A DNA stretch of 45,186 bases from Acholeplasmatales bacterium (GCA_017449215.1 JAFSJY010000009.1:1-45186), one strand, 5' to 3'. Counted from the stretch's first letter, positions 33,412-43,557 are shown. Notes: generated by a model from the sequence alone, not told the origin. Translations and numbers: made by a program.

Positions 33412-34365
33412 ATGAGATTTGGTGTATTAACATCTGGTGGAGACGCTCCTGGAATGAATGCCACAATACGTGCGGTTGTAAGAGCAGGTATTGCAAATGG
33501 TGATCAAGTTTTTGGTATCTATGATGGCTATAGAGGTCTAGTAGAAGGAAAAATTGTAGAATTCTCTAGAAAAGACGTTTCCGAAATTTTAAACAAGGGT
33601 GGTACTATCTTAGGTACTGCAAGATTACCTGAATTCAAATATGAGCAGGTAAGAGCTTTAGCTGTAAAGCAATTAATTAAACATGATATTGAAGCACTTA
33701 TATGTATTGGTGGAGATGGTACCTATACTGGTGCTTTAAGGCTTCACGAAATGGGTATTAAAACTATTGGTATTCCTGGTACAATCGATAATGATATCGC
33801 ATCAACAGATTTTACTATTGGATTCTCAACAGCATTAAATACTGCATGTGATGCAATAGATAAATTAAGAGATACATCATCATCTCACCAAAGATGCTCT
33901 ATAATCGAGGTTATGGGTCGTCATTGTGGAGATCTTGCATTGTATTCTGGTATTTGTTGTGGAGCAGAATATATCATAACAAATGAGACAGGCTTAGATA
34001 AGGATGATTTATTAGCTAAGTTAAAGGTTAATAGATTAGCTGGTAGAAAGCATGCCATTGTTGTTATTTCTGAAAACATGACAGATGTATATCAATTAGC
34101 TAAAGAAGTAGAAACTTATTCAGGATATGAATGTAGAGCTACTGTTTTAGGATATGTTCAAAGAGGTGGTGCTCCTACCCCTGAGGACAGATTGCTTGCC
34201 GCTAGATTAGGTAAGTATTCAGTTGACCTTCTACATGAGGGCGTAACAGGAGTAGCAGTTGGTGTTAAGAAAAATGAGCTCCACTATACACCAATTGAAG
34301 AAGCATTGGCTATGAAAAATGAGCCTAATGAGGAGCTTCATAAATTAGTATTAAAAATTTCTTAA
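33412..34365 (+). CDS. pfkA: 6-phosphofructokinase
   Basis: A 317-aa ATP-dependent phosphofructokinase, the committed step of glycolysis; length equals bacterial PfkA (about 320). The ATP site [14 protein letters not shown] is at residues 4-17, GGDGT near residue 102, the catalytic PGTIDNDI segment near residue 123, and [12 protein letters not shown] near residue 165. The allosteric and substrate residues around [10 protein letters not shown] are present. The ATG is preceded by GGGAGA at a relaxed 10-base spacing. It lies 20 bases before pyk in the same operon, coupling the two regulated glycolytic enzymes. Confidence 0.97.
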   Translation: MRFGVLTSGGDAPGMNATIRAVVRAGIANGDQVFGIYDGYRGLVEGKIVEFSRKDVSEILNKGGTILGTARLPEFKYEQVRALAVKQLIKHDIEALICIGGDGTYTGALRLHEMGIKTIGIPGTIDNDIASTDFTIGFSTALNTACDAIDKLRDTSSSHQRCSIIEVMGRHCGDLALYSGICCGAEYIITNETGLDKDDLLAKLKVNRLAGRKHAIVVISENMTDVYQLAKEVETYSGYECRATVLGYVQRGGAPTPEDRLLAARLGKYSVDLLHEGVTGVAVGVKKNELHYTPIEEALAMKNEPNEELHKLVLKIS

Positions 34366-34385
34366 AAAAGGGGAGAGTTGAAGAA

Positions 34386-35798
34386 ATGAAAAAGACAAAG
34401 GTAGTTTGTACAATTGGTCCAGCTTCAGAGCAAAAGGACTGTTTAGAGAAGTTAATTGGTACAGCAAGAATGAACGTTATGCGTATGAATTTTTCTCATG
34501 GTGATTATGATGAGCAAGGATTCAGAATTAAGAATGTTAAGGCTTTAAATGCTGAAAAGGGTTGGTTCACAGGTATGGCTCTTGATACTAAGGGTCCTGA
34601 AATTAGAACTGGTGAATTAAATATGTCAGATGCTGAAGGTTATAAGGGTGTTCAAATCAATGCTGGTGACAAGGTTGTTATCACTATGGATTATTCTTAT
34701 AAGGGTGGTAAGCAAGAAGATGGTTCTGTAAAGGTATCAATTTCTTATGAAGGATTATATGACGATGTACAAATCGGCAATAAGATTTTATTTGAAGATG
34801 GTTTATTACAATTAGTTGTTAAGGGCAAGGATGAAGCTAATAGAGAATTAATCTGTGAAGCTTTAAACAGCCGTAAGTTAAAGAATAAGAGAAACTGTAA
34901 TGTTCCAGGCGTTATCTTAAATATGCCTTATATTTCACCAAAGGATAAGGCTGATATGGAATTCGCTTGTGATCAAGACTTAGATTTCATCTTCGCTTCA
35001 TTCGTTCGTCGTGCTGATGATATTAAGCAAATTAGAGATATTTTAGCTCGTAAGGAAAACACTCATATTAAGGTTATTTCTAAGATTGAAAACCAAGAGG
35101 GTGTTAAGAACATGGAAGAAATCATCAAGTTATCTGATGGTGTAATGGTTGCTCGTGGTGACTTAGGTGTTGACGTTGATGCTTGGGATTTACCAGAAAT
35201 TCAAAAGGATATGATTTTCTTAGCACAATCTCAAGGTAAGATTGTTATTACTGCAACTCAAATGTTAGACTCTATGCAACAAAATCCAAGACCTACACGT
35301 GCAGAAGTATCTGACGTTCATAACGCAGTATTAGATGGTACATCAGCTACAATGTTATCTGGTGAATCTGCTCAAGGTGATTATCCATTCTTAGCTGTTG
35401 ATTACATGTCTAAGATTGATGAGAAGGCTGAAGAGTCAATTGATCATGAACAAATGATTAACAATGTTGTATACAACAAGGATGAAATGAATGAGACTGA
35501 TGCTTTAGGTTTAGCTGTAGCTACAATCGCTATGTCATTTGATATCGCAGCTGTAGTTGCTGAGGGTGATGTTGAATTAGCTATGAACATTTCTCAATTT
35601 AGACCAGATGCAGATGTATTCTTCGCTGTTGCTACACCATCTGAGGCTAGAACATTATCAGTAGTTTGGGGTATCCAAGCTGTAGTTGGTACATTAGCTG
35701 ACGCTTATGCTGCTGCTAAGGCTGCATTAGACATTCAAGCTGGTGCTACAGTAATCAAGGTTTCTGGTAAGAAGTTCGAAATCGTAGAAGCTGAATAA
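34386..35798 (+). CDS. pyk: Pyruvate kinase
   Basis: A 470-aa pyruvate kinase converting phosphoenolpyruvate and ADP to pyruvate and ATP. Motifs: [10 protein letters not shown] (residues 4-13), RMNFSHGDY near residue 36, [11 protein letters not shown] near residue 64, ISKIENQEG near residue 220, [10 protein letters not shown] near residue 256 and the [10 protein letters not shown] segment. The C-terminal domain ([26 protein letters not shown]) is complete; the extra PEP-utiliser-like domain found in Bacillus Pyk is absent. A GGGGAGAG site precedes the ATG. Codons here are richer in the favoured forms than in neighbours, as expected of a highly expressed gene. Confidence 0.97.
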   Translation: MKKTKVVCTIGPASEQKDCLEKLIGTARMNVMRMNFSHGDYDEQGFRIKNVKALNAEKGWFTGMALDTKGPEIRTGELNMSDAEGYKGVQINAGDKVVITMDYSYKGGKQEDGSVKVSISYEGLYDDVQIGNKILFEDGLLQLVVKGKDEANRELICEALNSRKLKNKRNCNVPGVILNMPYISPKDKADMEFACDQDLDFIFASFVRRADDIKQIRDILARKENTHIKVISKIENQEGVKNMEEIIKLSDGVMVARGDLGVDVDAWDLPEIQKDMIFLAQSQGKIVITATQMLDSMQQNPRPTRAEVSDVHNAVLDGTSATMLSGESAQGDYPFLAVDYMSKIDEKAEESIDHEQMINNVVYNKDEMNETDALGLAVATIAMSFDIAAVVAEGDVELAMNISQFRPDADVFFAVATPSEARTLSVVWGIQAVVGTLADAYAAAKAALDIQAGATVIKVSGKKFEIVEAE

Positions 35799-35814
35799 TT
35801 AATATAAAAATTAT

Positions 35815-35842
35815 GGCTTAGGTTAAATCCTAAGCCTTTTTT
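35815..35842 (+). terminator. Terminator of pfkA-pyk
   Basis: A perfect 8-bp stem GGCTTAGG/CCTAAGCC with loop TTAAAT, followed by TTTTTTC. Confidence 0.92.
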
Positions 35843-35955
35843 CTCATATAAGTTGTTTTGTGTTACTTTTTCCTTTCAAAAATGTGGTATGATTATTATA
35901 ATAAAGTGTAGTAAAGATATTTTATACTAAAATGGTAGGAAAAGGAGGTATTACT

Positions 35956-37704
35956 ATGTTTAAATTTATAAAAAGTGTTACATGGATTATAAAGAAAAAC
36001 TGGTGGAAGTATCTTCTTGTATTATTCTTTGGTATTACAATAGCAGTATTAAATTTATTTCCAGCAAGAATTGTTGGTAACTTAACAAATGGTATAGAAA
36101 AAGGAATAGTAACAAAAGATTTCTTAATATTTGATATATTAATTCCATTTTTAGCTGTAGTTGTTTCTATCTATGGAATTCAAATAATTAGAAGAGACTG
36201 TATGAATCTTTTAACCACATCTATCTATCATATGCTACATGAAAGATACATGGATAGCATATTAAAGCAGGATGGTACATTCTTTGAAAGATTCCAATCT
36301 GGTGATTTATTATCTAGAGCTTTAGGAGATATTAATCAGGTTAAGTTTAGTGCTGGTAATAGATTATTAAATATATTTGTTGAATTATTAACAGTAGTAG
36401 TAACATTTGTTGCGATGATTATAATTAATCCATTACTTGCAGTATTATGCTTCTTGCCACTTACATCAATTCTAATTGCTAATATCTTACTTAAGGCAAG
36501 AGTTCAACGCAATTGGAAGATAGTTAGAGAAAAGAATGCTGAAATGAGTAATGTAGTACTAGAAAGTATTACAAATGTTAGAACTATTAGAGCTTATTCA
36601 AAAGAAGACGAGAACTATGAAAAGAATTTAAGATATAGCAAGGTTGCTTATGAAACAGAGGTAAGAAATTTAAGAATTAATGTTATTTTCCAGCCTTTAT
36701 TCCAATTCATAGTAGCTATATCAACATTAATATGCTTTGGCCTTGGTGCTTATTTTTATTACAAGGGATATATAACAAATCTATCAGATCTTGTAACATT
36801 TAATATGTATTTAGGTTTATTCCAAACACCACTTACAAGAATTGGTAACATGATTAATAATTTTTATCAATCATTAATATCAGCTGAAAGATTAAATGAA
36901 ATTTATAATTCAAATACTGAAATTAATAGTGGTGATAAGGAAATAAATGATTTATCTAATATTAATTTTAATAATTTTTCATTTAAGTATCCTAATGATT
37001 CTAATCTTACATTAAAGAATATTGAATTAAATATTTCATTAGGTAAAACAATTGGTATTGTAGGTAAAACAGGTAGTGGTAAATCTACATTAGTAAGACA
37101 GCTTGTTAGACAATATCCTACAGATGATAAATCAATATTTATTAATAATTTACCTATTGAGGAATATAAAAAGGAAAGTATAAGACATCATGTAGCTTAT
37201 GTTCCACAGGAGCATGTATTGTTCTCAAGAAGTGTATTAGATAATGTAGCTATGGGTAAGGATAATCCTACAAAAGAAGAAATAGATTTAGCTATTAAAT
37301 TAGCTGATTTTGATAAGGATGTTTCTTATTTATCAGATGGCTTAAATACTATTGTTGGTGAATATGGTGTTACATTATCAGGTGGACAAAAGCAACGTCT
37401 TGGTATTGCAAGAGCGTTATTAAGAGATGCTGATATATTAATATTAGATGATTCATTATCAGCTGTAGATGGTAAAACAGAGGCTAATATCATTTCTAAT
37501 TTAAAAAAATATAGAAGTGGTAAAACAAATATCATTGTATGTCATAGAATGAGTGCTGTTGAGCACGCTGATGAAATAATTGTTATGGATTCAGGTAAAA
37601 TCAAGGAAAGAGGTACTCATAAGGATTTAATGGCATTAAATGGTTGGTATGCAAAGCAATATAGAACACAAAAAATGGAAGAAGGTGATTCTTATGGCAT
37701 CTAA
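35956..37704 (+). CDS. Heterodimeric ABC exporter subunit with degenerate ATP site
   Basis: A 582-aa half transporter: six membrane segments in residues about 15-300, then a nucleotide-binding domain. Walker A VGKTGSGKST is near residue 368, Q-loop YVPQEHVLFS, a canonical signature LSGGQKQR near residue 474, Walker B LILDDSLSAVD near residue 496 and H-loop VCHRMSAV. The residue after the Walker B Asp is Asp rather than catalytic Glu, the mark of the non-hydrolytic site in heterodimeric exporters (TM287/BmrC type). ATG 35956 is chosen over 35932 because AAAGGAGG lies between them. It overlaps its partner gene by 11 bases. The substrate is unknown. Confidence 0.93.
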   Translation: MFKFIKSVTWIIKKNWWKYLLVLFFGITIAVLNLFPARIVGNLTNGIEKGIVTKDFLIFDILIPFLAVVVSIYGIQIIRRDCMNLLTTSIYHMLHERYMDSILKQDGTFFERFQSGDLLSRALGDINQVKFSAGNRLLNIFVELLTVVVTFVAMIIINPLLAVLCFLPLTSILIANILLKARVQRNWKIVREKNAEMSNVVLESITNVRTIRAYSKEDENYEKNLRYSKVAYETEVRNLRINVIFQPLFQFIVAISTLICFGLGAYFYYKGYITNLSDLVTFNMYLGLFQTPLTRIGNMINNFYQSLISAERLNEIYNSNTEINSGDKEINDLSNINFNNFSFKYPNDSNLTLKNIELNISLGKTIGIVGKTGSGKSTLVRQLVRQYPTDDKSIFINNLPIEEYKKESIRHHVAYVPQEHVLFSRSVLDNVAMGKDNPTKEEIDLAIKLADFDKDVSYLSDGLNTIVGEYGVTLSGGQKQRLGIARALLRDADILILDDSLSAVDGKTEANIISNLKKYRSGKTNIIVCHRMSAVEHADEIIVMDSGKIKERGTHKDLMALNGWYAKQYRTQKMEEGDSYGI

Positions 37705-39457
37705 GAAAAATGTCATGAAAAAGAAGGTCCTTCTTAGTAAAACATTACCTTATATCAAAAAGGAATTTAAATTAGTTTTATTAACATTCATTTTAACTAT
37801 ATTAACTGCCTGCTTATCCGCAAGTACTCCATTTATTACTAAGGCTATATTAGATACATTCCTGCCAGATAGGGATTATGATATGGTTACTAAAATGCTT
37901 ATTCTATATGGCTCTATTGTAATAGTTTTATTTATAGTTAGATACCTATTCCAATTTGTTAATAACTTAACAGGAATGAGAATAGAAAAAAGAATTAGAG
38001 AAGACGCAATGTATAAGGTAAATTTATTACCTGTAGATTACTTCTCACTAGAACCAGATGGAAAGATAGTAGCTAAGATCACTTCAGATTCTAATGGTAT
38101 TAGAATATTCTATGTAAAGATGTTTGAAATCTTTAATGCAATTATTAATATTATCATTGTTTATGTTTGTGTAATTATAATGGAACCAATGCTAGGTTTA
38201 ATTATATTAGGATTAGTGCCTATTCTAATTTTATGGATTACAATTTACCGTAAATGGGTTCATAAATATTTTGTTAACACAAGAGAAATAGGCTCTAGAA
38301 TCACTGGTAAGCTAAATGAAAATATTAGTGGTGCGATGATTATTGAGGTATTCAATAAAGAAAATGACATCAATAAGGAATATAATGATTTAACATGGAG
38401 CTATGTTAAAAATGAAAGAAAGGCTCAACAATTAAATAACGCATTTGGCTTTGAATTATTAAGCTTTTTAAAGAGATTAGCTGAAATAGCCTTATTAATG
38501 TATCTAGGCTTTGAATCTATTTCGATTGGTGGTGCTGTATTAACAATTGGTTTAGTAGCTGCGTTAGTAGAAAACCTAGATAAGATGATTAACCCATTTA
38601 CTACAATATTTGATAGCTTAAATGAGCTTGAGGATGCGATGGTAGGTGCGACTCGTTGTTATTTATTCATTGACGAAATGAATGACACAATGACAGAAGA
38701 GGGTGAATTATCTCCTAAGCTATTAGGTGATGTTGAATTTAATAATGTTTCATTTGAATATGTTCCTGGTACTCCTATATTAAAGAATTTTACATATAGC
38801 GCAAAAAGAGGGATGACAGTTGGTATTGTTGGCGCTACTGGTGCTGGTAAATCAACATTAATGAATTTATTATTAAGATATAATGATTATCAATCTGGTA
38901 GTATTAAAATTGATGGATATGAGATTAAAAATTATAATAAAAAATCATATAGAGAAAATATGGGTATAGTTTTACAAACTCCATCATTATTTGCAGGTAC
39001 TATTAAATCTAATGTTACATTAGAAAGAGATTATTCAGATACAGATGTAAGAAATGCTTTAATTCAGGTTGGAGCGGAGGATTTATTATTAAAGAATAAT
39101 AATGATATAAATGCCCCAGTAACATTTAAGGGGGAAAATTTATCATTAGGTGAGAAGCAATTAATATGCTTCGCAAGAATAATATTAAGAAATCCTGCAA
39201 TCCTTGTATTAGATGAGGCAACAGCTAATATCGATTCTGAAACAGAGGAGAAAATCCAAAATGCTATGCATGTAATATCTGAAAAGAGAACAACATTTAT
39301 TATTGCTCATAGATTATCAACAATTAAGGATGCCGATGAAATAATTGTTATGAGTCATGGTGATATTGTAGGTGTTGGTAAGCATACTGAATTATATAAA
39401 ACATGTGATACATATAAGGATATGTATGATAGCCAATTTAAAAATTATAAAAATTAG
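37694..39457 (+). CDS. Heterodimeric ABC exporter subunit with catalytic ATP site
   Basis: A 587-aa half transporter pairing with the previous protein. Six membrane segments occupy residues about 20-310. The ATPase domain has Walker A VGATGAGKST near residue 380, Q-loop IVLQTPSLFAG, a non-canonical signature LSLGEKQL near residue 482, intact Walker B LVLDEATANID near residue 506 and H-loop IAHRLST. Catalytic Glu here plus the good LSGGQ of the partner builds one active site; this protein's weak signature plus the partner's Asp builds the degenerate site. ATG 37694 uses the AAGGTGA site inside the upstream gene. A terminator follows directly. Confidence 0.93.
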   Translation: MASKKNVMKKKVLLSKTLPYIKKEFKLVLLTFILTILTACLSASTPFITKAILDTFLPDRDYDMVTKMLILYGSIVIVLFIVRYLFQFVNNLTGMRIEKRIREDAMYKVNLLPVDYFSLEPDGKIVAKITSDSNGIRIFYVKMFEIFNAIINIIIVYVCVIIMEPMLGLIILGLVPILILWITIYRKWVHKYFVNTREIGSRITGKLNENISGAMIIEVFNKENDINKEYNDLTWSYVKNERKAQQLNNAFGFELLSFLKRLAEIALLMYLGFESISIGGAVLTIGLVAALVENLDKMINPFTTIFDSLNELEDAMVGATRCYLFIDEMNDTMTEEGELSPKLLGDVEFNNVSFEYVPGTPILKNFTYSAKRGMTVGIVGATGAGKSTLMNLLLRYNDYQSGSIKIDGYEIKNYNKKSYRENMGIVLQTPSLFAGTIKSNVTLERDYSDTDVRNALIQVGAEDLLLKNNNDINAPVTFKGENLSLGEKQLICFARIILRNPAILVLDEATANIDSETEEKIQNAMHVISEKRTTFIIAHRLSTIKDADEIIVMSHGDIVGVGKHTELYKTCDTYKDMYDSQFKNYKN

Positions 39458-39458
39458 T

Positions 39459-39486
39459 CCTATTTTTAATAAAAATAGGGCTTTTA
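39459..39486 (+). terminator. Terminator of the ABC exporter operon
   Basis: A 9-bp stem CCTATTTTT/AAAAATAGG with a 3-base loop AAT, beginning right after the TAG stop and followed by GCTTTTATCTTTT. Confidence 0.78.
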
Positions 39487-39525
39487 TCTTTTTATATGAT
39501 AAAATATAAGCTAGGATGTGATATT

Positions 39526-40362
39526 TTGAAGACTAGAATTTTCGTTTCAAGTAGAACAAATATTAATTATGTTAAGCATGATTCCTCAATAGAGGTATTG
39601 AATGATATCATATCATTTCATTCATATGAGGATTATGTTGATTATGTTGATATGAATGATCAGGATTTTTATATTAGATGTAAAAATGATTCAACTGCTA
39701 ATCCAACATTTAGCTCAATTCCTTATGATTATTTAATTTTAAGAATTGAAAAGGCAGTCAAGGATAAGGTTGAAAAAATATTATTTATAATTAATGATAA
39801 TGAATTTGAATTAATTAAGAAAATAGAAGATGCTATTAGTGAAAAGAATGATTTAGATATCACATTATTAAAAACTAAATTATTACTATACCCATTTGAT
39901 TATGCCGTATTAGAAGCTAATAAGGAATTCAAAAAGGATGGAGATATAGAAAAAATAGAAGCTAAGTTAAGGGATGTTGAGGATAGATTTAAATTATATT
40001 TCTTTAGTCCTGAAAGGGATATTTTGCCAAACATTTCTAAAATAGATTTTGATGATGATGTTTTAGGTGAAAAAAGAGGAACATTATATGATTGTAATAA
40101 GAGTGGTGTAATACTTCTAAAGAAATATAAAAATAGATATCCATTTGAATATTTATTAAATGCAATTATAAAGGAAACTGCATATTTAAATGTAATACCA
40201 TTTATTCATTATTCTGATCAGCATTCTAAATTTGTTTATAAGCTTGAAAAGGAATATTTAAATAAAAAGCCTAATACTAAAATTATTAAAGAGGTACTAC
40301 CAGCATATTATGGAAATATTTATGGTATTAATACCTTAGTAATAGGCTTTATTATGAAATAA
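39526..40362 (+). CDS. Divergent DegV-like protein
   Basis: A 278-aa protein whose layout follows the DegV family although key motifs are altered. The N-terminal TRIFVSSRTN is the first strand; NDSTANPTFSSIPYDY takes the place of SFSTSQPS; KVEKILFIINDN the second-strand region; LRDVEDRFKLYFFSPERD that of the LEYLKKGGRI region; and LPAYYGNIYGINTLVIGF stands where HTGPGALGIGF is expected. Loss of the Gly-rich ligand motif suggests a changed or lost fatty-acid site. TTG 39526 is the probable start because AGGATGTG lies 5 bases before it and the upstream ATG 39496 lies in a -10-like TATGAT. Homology is inferred by eye, so moderate confidence in the name. Confidence 0.55.
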   Translation: MKTRIFVSSRTNINYVKHDSSIEVLNDIISFHSYEDYVDYVDMNDQDFYIRCKNDSTANPTFSSIPYDYLILRIEKAVKDKVEKILFIINDNEFELIKKIEDAISEKNDLDITLLKTKLLLYPFDYAVLEANKEFKKDGDIEKIEAKLRDVEDRFKLYFFSPERDILPNISKIDFDDDVLGEKRGTLYDCNKSGVILLKKYKNRYPFEYLLNAIIKETAYLNVIPFIHYSDQHSKFVYKLEKEYLNKKPNTKIIKEVLPAYYGNIYGINTLVIGFIMK

Positions 40363-40371
40363 TAAGATTTT

Positions 40372-40409
40372 GTACTTAACTTGAAAACAAGTACTTATTA
40401 TGTTAAAAT
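40372..40409 (+). promoter_or_regulatory. Promoter and candidate operator of the aromatic operon
   Basis: TTGAAA (40381-40386) and TAAAAT (40404-40409), spacer 17. Two copies of GTACTTA (40372-40378 and 40391-40397) flank the -35, and ACTTG-AAAA-CAAGT (40379-40392) is a perfect inverted repeat over it. This is a likely repressor site, perhaps for amino-acid control. Confidence 0.55.
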
Positions 40410-40442
40410 TTATCTAGTTTTTTGTTAAAAAGGAGCCAGTCG

Positions 40443-41273
40443 ATGAAAGTATTAATTGTAGGCTTAGGCCTAATGGGTGGAGCATATGCATATAAGCTAA
40501 AAAGTAAAGGCTATAAGGTATATGGTACTGATATAAATAAAAAGTCAATAGAGTATGCAATATTTAATGGTTTTATCGATGATGGTTCTGTAAAGCCAGA
40601 ATTATTTATTCAAAAATCAGATATTATTATAATTGCATTATATCCAAATCTAATCGTTGATTTTGTTAAAAAGTATTCAAAACTATTTAACGAAAATCAA
40701 ATTATTACAGATATTTCTGGTGTTAAAACATCATTTGTTAATGAGGTAGAAAAGCTAGCATTACCAGCTTCATATGTCTCTCATCATCCTATGGCAGGAA
40801 GAGAGAAGAGTGGAGTTAATTATTCTAAGGAAGTAGAATTTAACGATGCTAATTTCTTAATTACTACAACTAATAATTCTAAATCATACGCTGTTGAAAT
40901 ATTAAAAACAATTGGTAAGGATTTAGGTTTTGGTAGAATAAATGTTATTGATATAGAAAAGCATGATGCGATGATTGGATTTACATCTCAATTAACTCAC
41001 GCAATAGCTGTATCATTAGTAAATAGTGATAAGGATAAGGATACTAAATTCTTTATTGGTGATTCATACCGTGATTTAACTAGAATTGCTAAAATCAACG
41101 AGGTATTATGGACTGAGTTATTTTTAGAGAATAAGGACAATTTATTAAATTCTATTGAATCATTTGAGAATGAATTAAATGTTTTAAAGCAAGCTATAAA
41201 AGATGACGATAGAGAAAAGCTAAAGGAATTATTTGTTAATTCAACAAAGGTCAGAAAGGGAATGGATAAATAA
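40443..41273 (+). CDS. tyrA: Prephenate dehydrogenase
   Basis: A 276-aa NAD(P)-dependent enzyme converting prephenate to 4-hydroxyphenylpyruvate in tyrosine synthesis. The Rossmann motif GLGLMGGAYA is at residues 7-16, DINKKSIEYA marks the cofactor-specifying strand, SHHPMAGREKSGV near residue 112 holds the expected active-site His, and GFTSQLTHAIAVSLV is the C-terminal helix motif. No regulatory ACT domain is present. ATG 40443 is chosen over TTG 40422 because AAGGAG precedes it. First gene of the aromatic operon, it overlaps aroB in a TAATG junction. Confidence 0.93.
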   Translation: MKVLIVGLGLMGGAYAYKLKSKGYKVYGTDINKKSIEYAIFNGFIDDGSVKPELFIQKSDIIIIALYPNLIVDFVKKYSKLFNENQIITDISGVKTSFVNEVEKLALPASYVSHHPMAGREKSGVNYSKEVEFNDANFLITTTNNSKSYAVEILKTIGKDLGFGRINVIDIEKHDAMIGFTSQLTHAIAVSLVNSDKDKDTKFFIGDSYRDLTRIAKINEVLWTELFLENKDNLLNSIESFENELNVLKQAIKDDDREKLKELFVNSTKVRKGMDK

Positions 41274-42295
41274 TGAGAGAATTAAATATCGAATTAAAGA
41301 ATCATCCTTATAAGATTATTGTTGAAAATGGCTTATTAGATAATGTATCTAAATATATAAGTGATGTATATAAGGGAAATAAAATATTTATTGTTACTGA
41401 TGATGTAGTTGAAAAACTATATTTAAATAAGGTAATGAATTCTTTAAATAATTATATTGTTGATTATGTTGTTATTCCTCATGGAGAGGAATCTAAAACA
41501 TTAAATTATTATGCATATGTATGTGAGGAATTATTAAAGAAGGATATTAGAAGAAATAATCTATTAATTGCCCTAGGTGGTGGTGTAATAGGTGATTTAA
41601 CTGGGTTTGTTGCCTCAAGCCTATATAGAGGTATTCCATATGTTGGTATTCCTACATCATTATTATCACAAATGGATTCATCTATTGGTGGTAAGACTGC
41701 AATTGATTTTTATAATAGAAAAAATATCCTAGGTGCTTTTAAGCAACCACTTAGAGTATTAATTGATCCATTAACTTTAAATACATTAGATGAAAGAGAA
41801 TTCAATAATGGTATGGGTGAATTAATTAAGCATGGTGCTATTGGTAATAAAAAGCTATTAGATTTATTATTAGATAAGCCTAAGATTAATGAGGATATTA
41901 TTATTGAATCATTATCTGTTAAAAAGAAGGTAGTAGAATTAGATGAATTCGATACTGGTGAAAGAATGAGTCTAAATTTTGGTCATACATTTGGTCATAT
42001 CATTGAATTAAAATATGGATATAAGCATGGTGAGGCTGTTGCTATTGGTATGCTTATGGCATTAAAGATGGGTATTGATTTAGGTGTAACTCCTGCTGAT
42101 TGCTATCCTGTTATAAAGAAGATATTAGAATTATATAATTTACCAACTGTTGAATATGATTATAAGGAATATTTAAGAGAAACATTCTATGATAAGAAAA
42201 ACATTGGTGGAACTATCAATTTCATTTTCTTAAGTGAATTAGGTAAATATATGATTTATAAGGTTACTGAAGAAGAAATAAAGGAGAAATTATAA
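41273..42295 (+). CDS. aroB: 3-dehydroquinate synthase
   Basis: A 340-aa NAD- and metal-dependent enzyme making 3-dehydroquinate from DAHP in the shikimate pathway. NAD-binding GGGVIGDLTGFVASSLYRGI near residue 102, YVGIPTSLLSQMDSSIGGKT near residue 123, and NFGHTFGHIIE near residue 237 with metal-binding His residues are intact. It is slightly shorter than the usual 350-360. Translation is coupled at both ends by TAATG junctions with tyrA and aroA. Confidence 0.97.
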   Translation: MRELNIELKNHPYKIIVENGLLDNVSKYISDVYKGNKIFIVTDDVVEKLYLNKVMNSLNNYIVDYVVIPHGEESKTLNYYAYVCEELLKKDIRRNNLLIALGGGVIGDLTGFVASSLYRGIPYVGIPTSLLSQMDSSIGGKTAIDFYNRKNILGAFKQPLRVLIDPLTLNTLDEREFNNGMGELIKHGAIGNKKLLDLLLDKPKINEDIIIESLSVKKKVVELDEFDTGERMSLNFGHTFGHIIELKYGYKHGEAVAIGMLMALKMGIDLGVTPADCYPVIKKILELYNLPTVEYDYKEYLRETFYDKKNIGGTINFIFLSELGKYMIYKVTEEEIKEKL

Positions 42296-43557
42296 TGGAT
42301 GTTATTATTACTCCTAATATGCTAAGTGGAAGTGTTGTTATTCCACCATCAAAAAGCTTATCACATAGAGCTATTATAGCTGCCTCTTTAGCAAAGGGTA
42401 AAAGTAAAATATCAAATGTTATGTATTCAAATGATATTAAGGCTACTATTAATGCTATGAGAGCATGTGGGGCTAAAATAGAAGAATATAAGGATTATTT
42501 AATAATTGAGGGCTCAGATGTTATAAGAAAAGAAAGTATAATTGACGCTAATGAATCTGGTTCTACAATTAGATTTATGATTCCTATCGCATTAGTATCA
42601 AATGAGGAAATTACATTTGTAGGTAAGAATCATTTAGTTAAAAGACCACTCGATACTTTCTTAGAAATATTTGATAAGCAAGGTATCAAATATGAGCGTG
42701 GAGAGGATTATTTACCTCTTAAGGTTAATGGTGGCTTAAAGAGCGGTGAATTTACTGTAAGAGGAGATATCTCATCTCAATTTATTACTGGATTATTATA
42801 TGCATTACCTTTATTAGATGGTGATTCTGTTATTCATATTTCTACTGAAATGGAATCTAAGGGATATATTGATTTAACTATTGATATCTTAAAGATGTTT
42901 GGTATTGAAATAGAAAATAGAAATTATCAGGAATACTATATTAAGGGTAATCAAAAATATAAGCCTTGTGATTATACAATCGAGGGTGATTATTCTCAAT
43001 CAGCATTTTTCCTAGTAGCAAATGCGCTAGGTGCTGATATTAAATTATTAGCTATGAAAGAAAAATCACATCAGGGTGATAAGAAAATTATTAATGATAT
43101 GAATGATTTTGGATTCTCTATTAAATTTATTAATAATGAATTAGTAATTGATAAAAAGAATCCCCATAGTGCAATAATTGATTTTTCACAATCTCCTGAT
43201 TTAGGTCCTGCCTTAACAGTTTTAGCATCATTAGTTCCTGGTAAAAGTGAATTTATTAATGCAGGAAGATTAAGAATTAAGGAATGTGATAGAATCACAT
43301 GTATGAAGGAAGAAATTAATAAATTAGGTGGCAATGTAGAAGAATTACCTGATGGAATGATTATTAATGGAGTTAATAAGCTACAAGGTGGTGTAGTAGA
43401 TTCTCATAATGATCATCGAGTTGCAATGTCACTTGCGATGGCAACACTTAAAATGGATGGAGAATTAAAGATTTTAAATGCTTCATCAGTATCAAAATCT
43501 TTCCCTAATTTCTGGGAGGTATTTGAGAATTTAGGAGGTAAGGTTAGATATGAATAA
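42295..43557 (+). CDS. aroA: 3-phosphoshikimate 1-carboxyvinyltransferase (EPSP synthase)
   Basis: A 420-aa enzyme joining phosphoenolpyruvate to shikimate 3-phosphate. The N-terminal PPSKSLSHRAIIAASLAKGKS (from residue 15), ANESGSTIRFMIPIAL near residue 84, GDISSQFITGLL near residue 157, and DHRVAMSLAMA near residue 375 are the substrate-binding motifs. The phosphate loop reads NESGSTIRF rather than NAGTAMRP, so this is the class II-like type, where Gly-to-Ala-type changes can affect glyphosate sensitivity; the phenotype is not inferable here. It starts within the aroB stop and overlaps the mutase gene by 8 bases. Confidence 0.96.
   Translation: MDVIITPNMLSGSVVIPPSKSLSHRAIIAASLAKGKSKISNVMYSNDIKATINAMRACGAKIEEYKDYLIIEGSDVIRKESIIDANESGSTIRFMIPIALVSNEEITFVGKNHLVKRPLDTFLEIFDKQGIKYERGEDYLPLKVNGGLKSGEFTVRGDISSQFITGLLYALPLLDGDSVIHISTEMESKGYIDLTIDILKMFGIEIENRNYQEYYIKGNQKYKPCDYTIEGDYSQSAFFLVANALGADIKLLAMKEKSHQGDKKIINDMNDFGFSIKFINNELVIDKKNPHSAIIDFSQSPDLGPALTVLASLVPGKSEFINAGRLRIKECDRITCMKEEINKLGGNVEELPDGMIINGVNKLQGGVVDSHNDHRVAMSLAMATLKMDGELKILNASSVSKSFPNFWEVFENLGGKVRYE

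Noticed and set aside
39496-39525. ATG start for the diverged DegV-like protein
   Set aside because: It falls in a -10-like sequence with no Shine-Dalgarno; TTG 39526 has one and fits the DegV start.
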